Shown here: piece by piece, positions 45,517 to 53,645 of the stretch
How the letters are laid out: every line of letters starts with the position of its first letter
How positions within the stretch are numbered: the stretch's first letter is position 1
DNA from: Youhaiella tibetensis
GTDB taxonomy: Bacteria; Pseudomonadota; Alphaproteobacteria; Rhizobiales; Devosiaceae
Length of the DNA stretch: 64,000 nucleotides
Direction of reading: 5' to 3'
NCBI RefSeq assembly: GCF_008000755.1
Contig: NZ_CP041690.1
Location: 3,514,501 to 3,578,500, forward strand
Position numbers and translations under genes: made by a program
Notes under the pieces: generated by a model
Told to the model about the DNA's origin: nothing
Seen by the model: the letters and a program-made list of their open reading frames with translations, nothing else
Database searches by the model: none

Positions 45517-46209
45517 ATGAACCAGGAAATCCGGCTTTTTGGCGCCGTTGCGGTCCGACCCGCCGTCCTTGCTCTTATTTCTCAGTTCGAAGCAGAGACA
45601 GGACACAGAGTTGGGGTCAAGTTCGAGCTCAATCCGGCAGTAAAGAGGCAGATTGAGGCAGGCGAGCCGTTCGATGTCGTGATCACCAATCCGAACCTGG
45701 TAAAGGATCTGACTGATTTGGGAAAGGTCGAGGCGGAGAGTCAGGTGGCCTTTGGCCGGATAGCGATGGGAATGGCGGCCAAGGCAGGCAGTCGACCGCT
45801 CGACATAGGTTCCGTGGAAGCGTTCGAACATGTGCTGAAGAGCGCCGGATCAATCGCCTACGCCGCCGACGGAACTAGCGGCGCCTACTTCTCCGGCCTA
45901 CTGGAGCGTTTGGGAATCGCTGACCAGGTAAAGTCCAAGCTGGTGGGCATTCCAGGAGGACAGACAGCGCTGGCCGTAGCCCGCGGGAAAGCCGAGTTGG
46001 GGGTGGTTCCCGTGACTTCCATTCTCGCCGCCGCTCCCGAAGTCATGCTTGTCGGTCGGTTTCCGGCGGAACTCCAAAGCTACATCGACTTTGCCATTGG
46101 CATTAGCGCCGATCCAAGGGACACAGAAGCTGCTAGGCGATTGTCGGAGTTTCTGATCTCGGCTGATGTCGATAGCACTCTGGCTGCAATGGGCGTCGAT
46201 CGCCACTAG
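45517..46209 (+). CDS. ModA-like solute-binding protein without signal peptide
   Basis: 230 residues with the fold of molybdate-type binding proteins: LFGAVAVRPAVLALISQFEAETGHRVGVKFELNP, FDVVITNPNLV, PGGQTALAVARGKAELGVVPVTSILA. There is no signal peptide or lipobox; the protein starts directly at the first beta strand. No permease or ATPase gene is adjacent. Either a cytosolic ligand-binding protein or a remnant. It lies between two tRNA-end copies (45273 and 46331), so it may belong to a small older insertion. Confidence 0.8.
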   Translation: MNQEIRLFGAVAVRPAVLALISQFEAETGHRVGVKFELNPAVKRQIEAGEPFDVVITNPNLVKDLTDLGKVEAESQVAFGRIAMGMAAKAGSRPLDIGSVEAFEHVLKSAGSIAYAADGTSGAYFSGLLERLGIADQVKSKLVGIPGGQTALAVARGKAELGVVPVTSILAAAPEVMLVGRFPAELQSYIDFAIGISADPRDTEAARRLSEFLISADVDSTLAAMGVDRH

Positions 46210-46621
46210 TGTGTCCCTGATCAGTTCTTGCGCCGTGGGCTTCCGAACCCCGCAATTCTTAAAAAAATCTGAGGCCAGCGCGTAGTACACGGTCAAAAAA
46301 TAAATTTAAGATCAATGGCTTAAGCGCGAATGGTAGCGGAGGAGGAATTTGAACCCCAACGCACGGATTATGATAACGCTTTATATATCAATCACTTAGA
46401 AACAATTCGACCCAGCCCGTTTCATGGACCGATTGTACGTGTTCAGGAATAAGTCACTGAACTGTCTCAAGCTTTTCAGCCCGTCGCATTCAAGCCCGGT
46501 GGTGCCTGCACCCCTATTGCAACCCAGAATACAGCAGTTAAGGGCCTCTCGTGGCAGAGTTATCCCCGCCGTTCGCGCGCGAGTTAACTAACGATCAACG
46601 TTTAAACAACGGAGACGGGGC
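46210..46621. other. Intergenic region containing island boundary
   Basis: 412 bases with lower GC. Holds the degenerate tRNA 3' copy at 46331-46374; I see no gene. Beyond the copy the sequence is AT-rich (46375-46460) and ends with a GGAG ribosome site for the methyltransferase-like gene. Confidence 0.5.
46331..46374. repeat. Partial direct copy of tRNA-Met 3' half (island boundary)
   Basis: Matches the tRNA gene from its CCA end through the T arm to the anticodon loop: TGGTAGCGGAGGAGG, then ATTTGAACCCC, then CACGGATTATGAT, with a few substitutions and one indel. Same orientation as the intact gene at 62540. This is the pattern left when an element integrates at a tRNA 3' end. Confidence 0.8.
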
Positions 46622-47374
46622 GTGAACCAGAGATTTGCAGAAGCGGCGACGGTGGTGGAAGCAATAGACAAGGCACTTGGAAGACCGACGCCGAGGAATG
46701 AGGTGTTCGCTGAAGTGAAGGCTATTCAGGAATTTCTTGAATGGGCCATCGGCGATCAGCTGGTCGTTCACAAAGGAAAACTTGGCAATTTTGATTTTGC
46801 GGCTGCTGTATCGACCGGACCAACGTTGTTTGTGGGAGAAGGCAACATGAGCTTCTCTCTGGCGCTAGCCAAGCTGGCACCTAGGGCTGCACAGGACTTT
46901 GTAGTGACGACCTTTGAGCCCAGAATGCGAGTTTCTCTTGCGGCATATCAGAATGCAGTCAAGCTGACGAGGATTGGTGCGAAAGTCCTACACGGCGTCG
47001 ATGCGACACGTCTGGATAGGTATTTCAACGCGACCAGGTTCTCTGCGATTGTTTTCAACTTTCCGAATGTGGCAAGCCGTATCCCTGTTTATGGTCACAA
47101 CCCTAATCACAATCTCATACGACGCTTCCTACGCAATGCAGCACAGCGGCTCGCGCGAAATGGACGTGTCATTATCACTGTCGTCGACACACCATTTTAT
47201 TCGGGCGCATTCGGCCTAACGGCGGCAGCGAAATTTGCCGGTTACAAAGAGCCCGACGTCTACGCGTTCAAACCAAGCCATTTTTCTGGCTATGCTCACG
47301 CCAATACTCTTGGCGGCCAGAGTGCTTTGGCGAAGTATCGGAACTTCCGCTCTTGGGTATTTCAATTGCCATGA
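46622..47374 (+). CDS. Bmt5-like (DUF2431) Rossmann methyltransferase
   Basis: 250 residues. The SAM-binding start TLFVGEGNMSFSLALAKL (68-85) and FSAIVFNFPNVASRI (140-154) match the BMT5-like domain, known from the eukaryotic 25S rRNA m3U methyltransferase Bmt5 (VGEGDFSFS and FNFPH). VIITVVDTPFYSGAF follows where the family has its next strand. An N-terminal ~60 residues is unassigned helix. Target RNA is unknown. Starts with GTG; GGAG lies a few bases before it. GC is lower than in the backbone. Followed 48 bases later by an AlkB-family gene on the same strand. Confidence 0.78.
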   Translation: MNQRFAEAATVVEAIDKALGRPTPRNEVFAEVKAIQEFLEWAIGDQLVVHKGKLGNFDFAAAVSTGPTLFVGEGNMSFSLALAKLAPRAAQDFVVTTFEPRMRVSLAAYQNAVKLTRIGAKVLHGVDATRLDRYFNATRFSAIVFNFPNVASRIPVYGHNPNHNLIRRFLRNAAQRLARNGRVIITVVDTPFYSGAFGLTAAAKFAGYKEPDVYAFKPSHFSGYAHANTLGGQSALAKYRNFRSWVFQLP

Positions 47375-47422
47375 CGGGGCATTGATGGACTGTTAGCTTG
47401 TGGCCGAATGTGAGATTCGCCA

Positions 47423-47980
47423 ATGTTGCCACCCTCCGCTCGTTATATGCCGGACTATGTCGATGAAGCGTACGAACTCGCGCTCTTGCACTCGATCGAT
47501 AAATCCACGTGGCTCGGGGACCTCAAGCGGCGTGTTCAACACTATGGCTTTCGCTATGACTACAAGGCCCGACGTGTAACGAACGAATCCTATCTAGGCC
47601 CTTTGCCTGATTGGCTGGCGATCCTCTCAGATCGGCTGCGGAAGGATAGCATTTTCCAGGCTCACCCTGACCAGGTGATCGTCAATGAGTATTTTCCTGG
47701 CCAAGGCATCGCCCCACACGTGGATTGCGAGCCCTGTTTTGGCGAGATCATCGCGTCGCTCAGTCTTGGCTCGGCATGCTTGATGGAATTCTCAGATATC
47801 CATTCCGGACACACCGCAACTCAGGTTCTTGCTCCTCGTAGCCTGCTTGTACTGAGCGACGATGCCCGGTTCAATTGGACCCACGGCATTCCCGCGCGCA
47901 AATCAGACGTGATTGATGGCAAGAAAATCGCTCGCGGGCGGCGGGTGTCCCTGACATTTCGGACCGTCATCACAAAATAG
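47423..47980 (+). CDS. AlkB-family 2-oxoglutarate/Fe(II) dioxygenase
   Basis: 185 residues. VNEYFPGQGIAPHVDCEP holds the iron ligands His99 and Asp101; NWTHGIPARKSD gives His154; GRRVSLTFR holds the 2-oxoglutarate Arg174 and the second AlkB Arg180. AlkB proteins oxidatively remove N-methyl groups from nucleic acids. The style (EYFPGQGIAPHVDCEPCFG) resembles ALKBH8-type domains that act on RNA more than E. coli AlkB. Adjacent to the Bmt5-like methyltransferase. Confidence 0.9.
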   Translation: MLPPSARYMPDYVDEAYELALLHSIDKSTWLGDLKRRVQHYGFRYDYKARRVTNESYLGPLPDWLAILSDRLRKDSIFQAHPDQVIVNEYFPGQGIAPHVDCEPCFGEIIASLSLGSACLMEFSDIHSGHTATQVLAPRSLLVLSDDARFNWTHGIPARKSDVIDGKKIARGRRVSLTFRTVITK

Positions 47981-48081
47981 ACGTTCAAATTCGAAAACCG
48001 TCAGAAATGACGCTCAGATTGCACTCTGTGCTTCGGTCTCCGCAGACAGTGACCGTCCAAACTCTTTGGTCCCATTGAAAT

Positions 48082-48100
48082 GTACGTCGCAAGAGCGTAC
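48082..48100. promoter_or_regulatory. Inverted repeat upstream of toxin-antitoxin genes
   Basis: GTACG (48082-48086) and CGTAC (48096-48100) with a 9-base spacer, 32 bases before the antitoxin start. A plausible RHH antitoxin operator. Confidence 0.4.
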
Positions 48101-48131
48101 GTTTCCAATCATGGAAATTAAGGAGGCGGCA

Positions 48132-48440
48132 ATGGGCGCTTTCCACGACACGACCAAAGACATTGATGAGCGGGCAACCGAGCGGATGAATTTTCGCACC
48201 AAGCCCCATATCAAGGCTACGATCCACCGGGCGGCAACGCTGAGTGGTGTGGACGACAGCGTCTTCACCATGAACGCGGCCTATGCCTCAGCGCTTGAGA
48301 CCATTGCGGCACACGAGCGCACAGTGCTTGAGCCTGTCGATCACGCGGCCTTTTTCAGCGCTCTCGACAATCCACCACAAGCCACGCCGAAACTGCGTGA
48401 AGCACTCGTCCGACACCAGAAGCGGGTTCTGTCCAGGTGA
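48132..48440 (+). CDS. DUF1778 (TacA-like) ribbon-helix-helix antitoxin
   Basis: 102 residues. RMNFRTKPHIKATIHRAATLSGVDDSVFTMNAAY is the RHH DNA-binding segment of DUF1778 antitoxins; the C-terminus (FFSALDNPPQATPKLREAL) is the part that usually binds and masks the acetyltransferase toxin. ATG at 48132 with a perfect AGGAGG five bases earlier; earlier ATGs in frame are less well supported. Overlaps the toxin by four bases. Confidence 0.9.
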   Translation: MGAFHDTTKDIDERATERMNFRTKPHIKATIHRAATLSGVDDSVFTMNAAYASALETIAAHERTVLEPVDHAAFFSALDNPPQATPKLREALVRHQKRVLSR

Positions 48441-48994
48441 CAGACGAGGCAACCGGCACGTTCACCATAGAGCCGTTCGATCCAGACAAGCACGATCGAA
48501 CGGCTTTTTCCTGTGGCGTCAAGCAGGTTGATAATTTCTTCAAGAAGACAGCCAATAAGCTCTCCAAAGCCGACAATGCACGCATCTACGTGATGACCTC
48601 AGCGGATGGCGCCGTCGTTGGATTTTATGCGCTCAACGCTCACGCCATCGATTATCGAGACCTGCCGCCAAAGTTCGCGCGCAACCGTCCGTCGCACGGA
48701 TTAGTTCCCGCCGCATTCCTATCCATGATCGGAGTCGACCAGCGCTACGCAGGACAAGGATACGGCGGTGATCTACTCGTCGACGCCCTCATCCGCATCG
48801 GCACGGCCGCCGAGAGCATCGGCATCGCCGTCGTCATCCTTGATGTGCTGGATGATGGCAACGCGGGCCTAATAGCGCGACGTCAAGCGCTCTACACAAA
48901 GTATGGATTTCAGCCCCTGCCCTCGAACCAGCTACGCATGCTCTTGCCGGTGGCAACGGTGAGTAAGCTTCTCGATGAGCAACAGCCAAGCTGA
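48437..48994 (+). CDS. GNAT acetyltransferase toxin (TacT/AtaT type)
   Basis: 185 residues. FSCGVKQVDNFFKKTANK is the typical toxin N-terminus; RYAGQGYGGDLLVDALIR is the acetyl-CoA loop; YTKYGFQPLPSNQLRMLLP is the C-terminal hallmark. Toxins of this class acetylate the amino group of charged tRNAs and block translation. GTG start within the antitoxin stop (GTGA) indicates coupled translation. Confidence 0.92.
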   Translation: MTDEATGTFTIEPFDPDKHDRTAFSCGVKQVDNFFKKTANKLSKADNARIYVMTSADGAVVGFYALNAHAIDYRDLPPKFARNRPSHGLVPAAFLSMIGVDQRYAGQGYGGDLLVDALIRIGTAAESIGIAVVILDVLDDGNAGLIARRQALYTKYGFQPLPSNQLRMLLPVATVSKLLDEQQPS

Positions 48995-49214
48995 TAGGCA
49001 ATTCTCGAAGACATAGTCCGCGTGTCCAGCGTTCAGGTGGTTGCGGGCTATGCAGCCCATATGCACCCCCGATGCTAACGCCGGGATCATGCAGGAAAAA
49101 CAGCGATTTCCACGGAAATCGAGCTGAAGAACCCGATGGGCTGCCACAATTCGTCCGCGTGTCGACTGGGCTAACTGACTGAAATAAATTAGAAATTCTG
49201 AACGCTAAATTCAC

Positions 49215-49607
49215 CCGTTCAATGCCCTCGCGCTGGCGCTCCCTGATGAAACGTCGCTCCATCTGCGCAACCATGCCCAGCACCGTGATCACCATCTGCC
49301 CCATCTCGCCCTTGGTTGAGACCGCGGGGTCGAGCACCGTTACCGAAGCCCCGCGCTGCTCGCATTCATGAACGATGTTGAGGACGTCTCTGGTATCGCG
49401 GCCAAGACGATCTAGCCGTGTAACCACCAATTCGTCGCCCGGCCGGAGGAAGGCAATGATGGTTTGGAGTTCATCTCTGCCTGCCCTGCTGGCAGCAGAT
49501 GCCTTCTCTGCCCGAACGACCGAGCATCCGGCTAGTTCGAGCTTTGCTCGTTGGCCGTCAAGGTCCTGGTCGGTGGTGCTGACGCGAGCATAGCCAATAA
49601 GTGCCAT
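49215..49607 (-). pseudogene. Serine recombinase/resolvase, truncated after catalytic domain
   Basis: Residues 1-131 match Tn3-type resolvase/invertase: YARVSTTDQDLDGQ with the nucleophile Ser10, VVTRLDRLGRDTRD, and MERRFIRERQREGIER. After Glu-Arg the homology stops abruptly and the frame runs on for ~125 unrelated residues into the toxin gene region. The C-terminal HTH that binds DNA is missing, so the protein is probably not functional. A res-like inverted repeat lies upstream at 49640-49676. Confidence 0.85.
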
Positions 49608-49639
49608 CTGTAACCTCAGGGTTTTGACCCAAGGCTAGC

Positions 49640-49676
49640 GCGTCACAAATAGTGCCCGTCAACCCAGAAGTGACGC
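49640..49676. promoter_or_regulatory. res-like inverted repeat upstream of recombinase fragment
   Basis: GCGTCAC (49640-49646) and GTGACGC (49670-49676). Further AGTGACG-type motifs follow to about 49700. The location upstream of the recombinase start fits a resolution site. Confidence 0.4.
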
Positions 49677-49992
49677 AGCTTGACGGCGTAGAGTGACGTA
49701 ACGGCGGGATATACCCTGATATGATGCCACTAGCGTTTACTAGCGGCAGCACAGCCGCTTCGCGCCCCAAATCAGTCATTTCAGACGGGCGTTGCGGTTT
49801 CCCAAAAGCTGCCGACCCTTAATGTCCAGCAGCGCTCGAACCTCAGCGCCAACCGCCATCGACTAATTCAGCTAAGTGCCTAAAGGTGCCTTGGGCTCCG
49901 CTCTCAAAGGTTCACTGGTACGTCTCTTCACCACGCCGTTCGGCGGGCGGCCCTGGCGGTTTTTGCTCGGTCGAAGAATAATTCCATTTTGA

Positions 49993-50019
49993 TGTCACGT
50001 TGGCGCGCGCCATCTCGTC
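49993..50019 (+). promoter_or_regulatory. ECF41-type promoter
   Basis: TGTCACG (49993-49999), 16-base spacer, CGTC (50016-50019). The published ECF41 consensus is TGTCACA-N16-CGTC, so only one base differs and the spacing is exact. It lies 33 bases before the first gene of the ECF41 operon. Confidence 0.75.
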
Positions 50020-50052
50020 TTGTTCGTGAAGCATCCCAAAGGAGCCACGAAC

Positions 50053-50808
50053 ATGAAGATCCTCGTCATTGGAGGAACCGGCCTGATTGGGTCGAAAACC
50101 GTCGCCAAGCTGCGCGAACGCGGCCATGAGGCAATCGCCGCCGCCCCCTCTACAGGGGTGGACACAATCACGGGTGAAGGGCTGGACGCAGCCTTGGTCG
50201 GCACTTCGGTTGTCATCGACCTTGCCAACTCGCCCTCTTTCGAGGATGCGGCAGCAATGGAGTTCTTCCAGACCGCGGGCCGCAACCTTCTGGCGGCCGG
50301 GAAGAAGGCGGGGGTCGTTCACCACATAGCCCTGTCGGTGGTGGGCACCCCAAAGCTCCAGGCCAGCGGCTACTTCCGCGCCAAGCAGGCGCAGGAAGAG
50401 CTGATCGAAGCGTCTGGCACGCCCTATACGATCGTCCACTCCACGCAGTTCTTCGAATTCATGGGCGCCATTGCGCGCGCCGCGACGCAGGGCAACGAAG
50501 TCCGGCTGTCTTCGGCGCTGATACAGCCAATCATCTCCGACGACGTGGCTGAAGCCGTAGCCGACATCGCGCTGGGCGCGCCGGTTAACGGACTGGTCGA
50601 GATTGCCGGCCCAGACCGCGAGCCGATGGATCGCATGGTCGCACGCTTTCTGGCGGCCGCAAATGATCCGCGCATGGTCGTCACTGATCCTGCATCGCCC
50701 TACTTTGGCGTCGTGCTCGAGGAGACCTCGCTCGTGCCGGCTGGAGACGCCAGTCTCGCCAGAACCACGTTCGACGCCTTCCTTGCTCGTGAAGAGCTGC
50801 GTACATGA
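50053..50808 (+). CDS. NAD(P)-binding epimerase/NmrA-like protein
   Basis: 251 residues, atypical SDR. MKILVIGGTGLIGSKTVAKL is the nucleotide-binding motif; VHHIALSVVG and YFRAKQAQEELIEASGTPYTIVHSTQFFEF fit the NmrA branch. One of the COE partners (carboxymuconolactone decarboxylase, oxidoreductase, epimerase) that accompany ECF41 sigma factors. Start 50053 with GGAG upstream. First gene behind the ECF41-type promoter. Confidence 0.88.
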   Translation: MKILVIGGTGLIGSKTVAKLRERGHEAIAAAPSTGVDTITGEGLDAALVGTSVVIDLANSPSFEDAAAMEFFQTAGRNLLAAGKKAGVVHHIALSVVGTPKLQASGYFRAKQAQEELIEASGTPYTIVHSTQFFEFMGAIARAATQGNEVRLSSALIQPIISDDVAEAVADIALGAPVNGLVEIAGPDREPMDRMVARFLAAANDPRMVVTDPASPYFGVVLEETSLVPAGDASLARTTFDAFLAREELRT

Positions 50809-51410
50809 GCCGCCTGAAGCTCTATTACGCGCCAGGCGCCTGTAGCCTCGCCGACCACATCGCTTTGCATGAAGCGGGGGCGTCGTTCGATATCGAGCGC
50901 GTCGATCTTTACACCCACAACACCGAGAGCGGCATCGACTTCAGGACCATAAGCGCCAAGGGCTATGTGCCCGCGCTGATCCTCCCAGATGGCCAATTGC
51001 TCACCGAGAACATTGCCGTGCTCGACCATCTGGCAGCGCTTTATCCGCAGCTTGCGCCTGCCGGCCCGCTCGGCCGCACCCGGATGATCGAGGCGCTCGC
51101 AACGATTTCGACCGAACTGCATCGGGCCTTCAAGCCCATGTGGCATGGCGGCTCCGAGCGCGAACGCGCGCAAGCAGATGCCACGGTGACAGGTCTGTTG
51201 CTGATGCTCTCGAAAGGCATGAAGGGCGCATTCCTGTTCGGAAAAGAGCCGACGGTCGCCGACTTCTATCTGTTCGTCATGCTGCTCTGGGCCGAGCGGT
51301 TCAATGTGGAGGTGCCCGTCCCAATGGCCGAACTGCGCAGGCGGATGCGTGAGCGGCCTGCCGTCGCAGCTGCCATGGCCGCCGAAGGTCTCGCCGACCT
51401 CAAAATCTGA
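50805..51410 (+). CDS. Glutathione S-transferase family protein
   Basis: 201 residues. Thioredoxin-like N-domain LKLYYAPGACSLADHIALHEAG with Ser/Cys near the glutathione site, VPALILPDGQLLTENIAVLDHLA, and a helical C-domain. Conjugates or reduces electrophiles with glutathione. ATGA overlap with the preceding gene. Confidence 0.9.
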   Translation: MSRLKLYYAPGACSLADHIALHEAGASFDIERVDLYTHNTESGIDFRTISAKGYVPALILPDGQLLTENIAVLDHLAALYPQLAPAGPLGRTRMIEALATISTELHRAFKPMWHGGSERERAQADATVTGLLLMLSKGMKGAFLFGKEPTVADFYLFVMLLWAERFNVEVPVPMAELRRRMRERPAVAAAMAAEGLADLKI

Positions 51411-51429
51411 TACACTTACCCCGGAGATC

Positions 51430-51897
51430 ATGATGATACCGCGAATTATCGACCCGTTTTCTAAGGCTACCGCAGGCATCAAGGGCATGTATGCCGTCGA
51501 GGCCGCCATTGCAGGGAACCTGGACAAGACACTCCTCCACCTCGTCAAGCTGCGCGCCTCGCAGATCAATGGGTGCGCCTTCTGCCTGCATATGCATGCC
51601 ACTGCCGCCCGTGCTGACGGCGAGACCGAAATGCGCATCTACCTGCTCGACGCCTGGCGTGAGTCCACCGTTTACTCGGCACGCGAGCGCGCCGCGCTCG
51701 CCTGGACTGAAGCCCTGACCGACGTCGCGCGCACCGGAGCATCCGACGCAGACTACGAACTGGTGGAAGCCTCGTTCGATGAAACGGAGCGGGTCTATCT
51801 GACCCTGGCAATCGGCGCGATCAACCTCTGGAACAGGCTGCAGGTCGGTCTGCGCGCCGTCCATCCACCCGAGGAGAGCAATGGACAGGCTGCCTGA
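51430..51897 (+). CDS. AhpD/carboxymuconolactone decarboxylase-family protein
   Basis: 155 residues. NGCAFCLHMHATAAR holds the redox CxxC and downstream His of AhpD-type proteins. Alternative ATG at 51433. Second COE member; overlaps the sigma-factor gene by 17 bases. Probably a peroxidase-like or thiol-oxidising activity. Confidence 0.9.
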   Translation: MMIPRIIDPFSKATAGIKGMYAVEAAIAGNLDKTLLHLVKLRASQINGCAFCLHMHATAARADGETEMRIYLLDAWRESTVYSARERAALAWTEALTDVARTGASDADYELVEASFDETERVYLTLAIGAINLWNRLQVGLRAVHPPEESNGQAA

Positions 51898-52756
51898 AGC
51901 AACCCGTCTGTTCGAGGCGCAGCGGCCAAGGCTGCTGCGCCTTGCCTACCGGATGTTGAGTTCGGTGGCCGAGGCGCAGGACGTTGTGCAGAACGCCTGG
52001 CTGCGCTGGCAGCGCGCGGACGTGTCTGAGGTTCAGAACGCGCCGGCGTTTCTGACCCGTATCGTCACCCGGCTATGCCTCGACGCAATGAAATCGGCCC
52101 GCGCCCAGCGCGAGACCTATATCGGCAGCTGGCTCCCAGACCCGCTGCCCGAGCCCGACGACGATCTGAGGGCTGACAATCTCACCCTGACGCTTATGCT
52201 GGCACTGGAGCGACTGTCGCCGCTCGAACGCGCCGCCTTCCTTCTGCACGACGTGTTTGACACCCCCATGGACGAGATCGCCGCGACGCTTGACCGCGAC
52301 GTCGCGACCGTGCGGCAACTGGCATCACGCGCCCGCCGTAATGTGCAGGCGGACAAGCCGCGCTATCCTGTTGCTCGCGACGACGGCGAGCGCATTGCCC
52401 TGGCCTTCCTCGACGCGACCAGGACGGGAGATGTCGGCGCGCTCCGCACCATCCTTGCCGAAGGGGTCAGGATCGTTTCGGACGGTGGTGGCAAAGTGCT
52501 GGCCTTCCCCAATGCCATCGTTGGCCGGGAAAAGGCCCTCCGCCTCTACGAAGGTCTCTTCCGGAAATACGGCGATACCGAAAGCTTGGTTCGGCAGGTC
52601 TGGATCGACGGGCTGCCGGGCTATGTCAGCATGTACAACGGCACACTGCAGACGACCTCGTTCGACATCGAGGATGGCCGCATTACCGCGATCTACAAGA
52701 TACGGAACCCTGACAAGCTTGCGCATGTGTCCGGGCAGATCGGCGCCATACACTAG
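51881..52756 (+). CDS. ECF41-group sigma factor (SigJ-like)
   Basis: 291 residues. Sigma region 2 (RLAYRMLSSVAEAQDVVQNAWLRW) and region 4 (SPLERAAFLLHDVFDTPMDEIAATLDRD), then a SnoaL-like C-terminal extension. The ECF41 hallmarks are present: WLPDP in the linker (84-88), DGGGK (201-205) and NPDKL near the C-terminus. The fused C-domain replaces an anti-sigma factor in this group. With the NmrA, GST and AhpD genes this forms the COE arrangement, and its own promoter motif lies before the first gene, so positive autoregulation is likely. Confidence 0.93.
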   Translation: MDRLPEATRLFEAQRPRLLRLAYRMLSSVAEAQDVVQNAWLRWQRADVSEVQNAPAFLTRIVTRLCLDAMKSARAQRETYIGSWLPDPLPEPDDDLRADNLTLTLMLALERLSPLERAAFLLHDVFDTPMDEIAATLDRDVATVRQLASRARRNVQADKPRYPVARDDGERIALAFLDATRTGDVGALRTILAEGVRIVSDGGGKVLAFPNAIVGREKALRLYEGLFRKYGDTESLVRQVWIDGLPGYVSMYNGTLQTTSFDIEDGRITAIYKIRNPDKLAHVSGQIGAIH

Positions 52757-52813
52757 ATGGCACCTCCGACGTCAGGGCCCTCGCTGTGCTTCGGCGAGGG
52801 CCAAGTTCACGGA

Positions 52814-53554
52814 TCAGGCGGTCATGGCGCCATCGATGGTAACCGCTGCGCCGTTGATGAAGCCGGCGTCCGGCCCCGCGAGATAGGCCACCAGCGCCGC
52901 CGGTTCGGAGGCAGCCGCCATGCGACCCGCCGGTACTCGTCCGATGATGAAGTCTTCCATGCCCGACGTCATGTCGGTCGCGGTCGGCCCGGGCTGCACC
53001 GCATTGACCGTGATGCCCCTGGGTGCAAACTCGTGTGCCAGAGAGCGCGTCATGGCCGTCACCGCGGACTTCGACAACCCGTAGACGCTGGACCCGGGCA
53101 CCGCTGCGCTGACTGCGACATTGCTCGATACGTTGATGATGCGGCCGCCCGCCAGCATATGACGAGCCGCTTCCTGCATGGCAAAGAACGGCGCCCGAAC
53201 ATTGATGGCCATAGTCCTGTCGAAGTCCGCATGGCTCATGTTCTCGAGCAGGGCATGAACCAGGATGCCGGCATTGTTAACGAGGATGTCCAGGCCACCA
53301 AGGGTTTCGACGGCTTCGCGGATCGCGTCCTGCAGCCCCGTTGCGTCGGCACTGTCGGCTTGGAGCCCGAAGGCCGAACCGCCACTTGCCTTGATATCAG
53401 CGACCAGACTTTGCGCCGCTTCGGCATTTGCCGAATAGGTGAAAACCACGGTCGCGCCTTGCTCCGCAAGCTTGCGAACAATGGCAGCGCCAATGCCGCG
53501 TGAGCCGCCAGTGACGATGGCGCGCTTGCCACGCAGAGGTTGGTAGTTGGTCAT
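52814..53554 (-). CDS. Short-chain dehydrogenase/reductase
   Basis: 246 residues. TGGSRGIGAAI cofactor motif, NNAGIL, and YGLSK catalytic pair; C-terminal GAAVTIDGAMTA. 3-oxoacyl-ACP reductase-like SDR of unknown substrate. Downstream of and controlled by the TetR gene at 53646; a matching operator sits before its start. Confidence 0.92.
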   Translation of the reverse strand: MTNYQPLRGKRAIVTGGSRGIGAAIVRKLAEQGATVVFTYSANAEAAQSLVADIKASGGSAFGLQADSADATGLQDAIREAVETLGGLDILVNNAGILVHALLENMSHADFDRTMAINVRAPFFAMQEAARHMLAGGRIINVSSNVAVSAAVPGSSVYGLSKSAVTAMTRSLAHEFAPRGITVNAVQPGPTATDMTSGMEDFIIGRVPAGRMAAASEPAALVAYLAGPDAGFINGAAVTIDGAMTA

Positions 53555-53587
53555 GTCAAAATCCTTTCAAGAGACATGGATGACGAT

Positions 53588-53609
53588 TTCTGGACTGGTG
53601 AGTCCAGAA
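53588..53609. promoter_or_regulatory. TetR operator upstream of SDR gene
   Basis: TTCTGGACT-GGTG-AGTCCAGAA, a perfect 9-bp inverted repeat with a 4-base spacer. The same sequence recurs before the TetR gene (54251-54272). Confidence 0.75.
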
Positions 53610-53645
53610 TTGAGTAGGGCTTTTGGTTGAGTAGCTTGAGTGCGC

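Noticed and set aside
46331-46374. A second tRNA gene
   Set aside because: Only the 3' half is present, with substitutions in the stems and no 5' half or acceptor partner; it is an insertion scar.
48834-49214. C-terminal extension of the serine recombinase frame
   Set aside because: Similarity ends at residue 131; the rest overlaps the GNAT toxin gene antisense and looks like chance reading.
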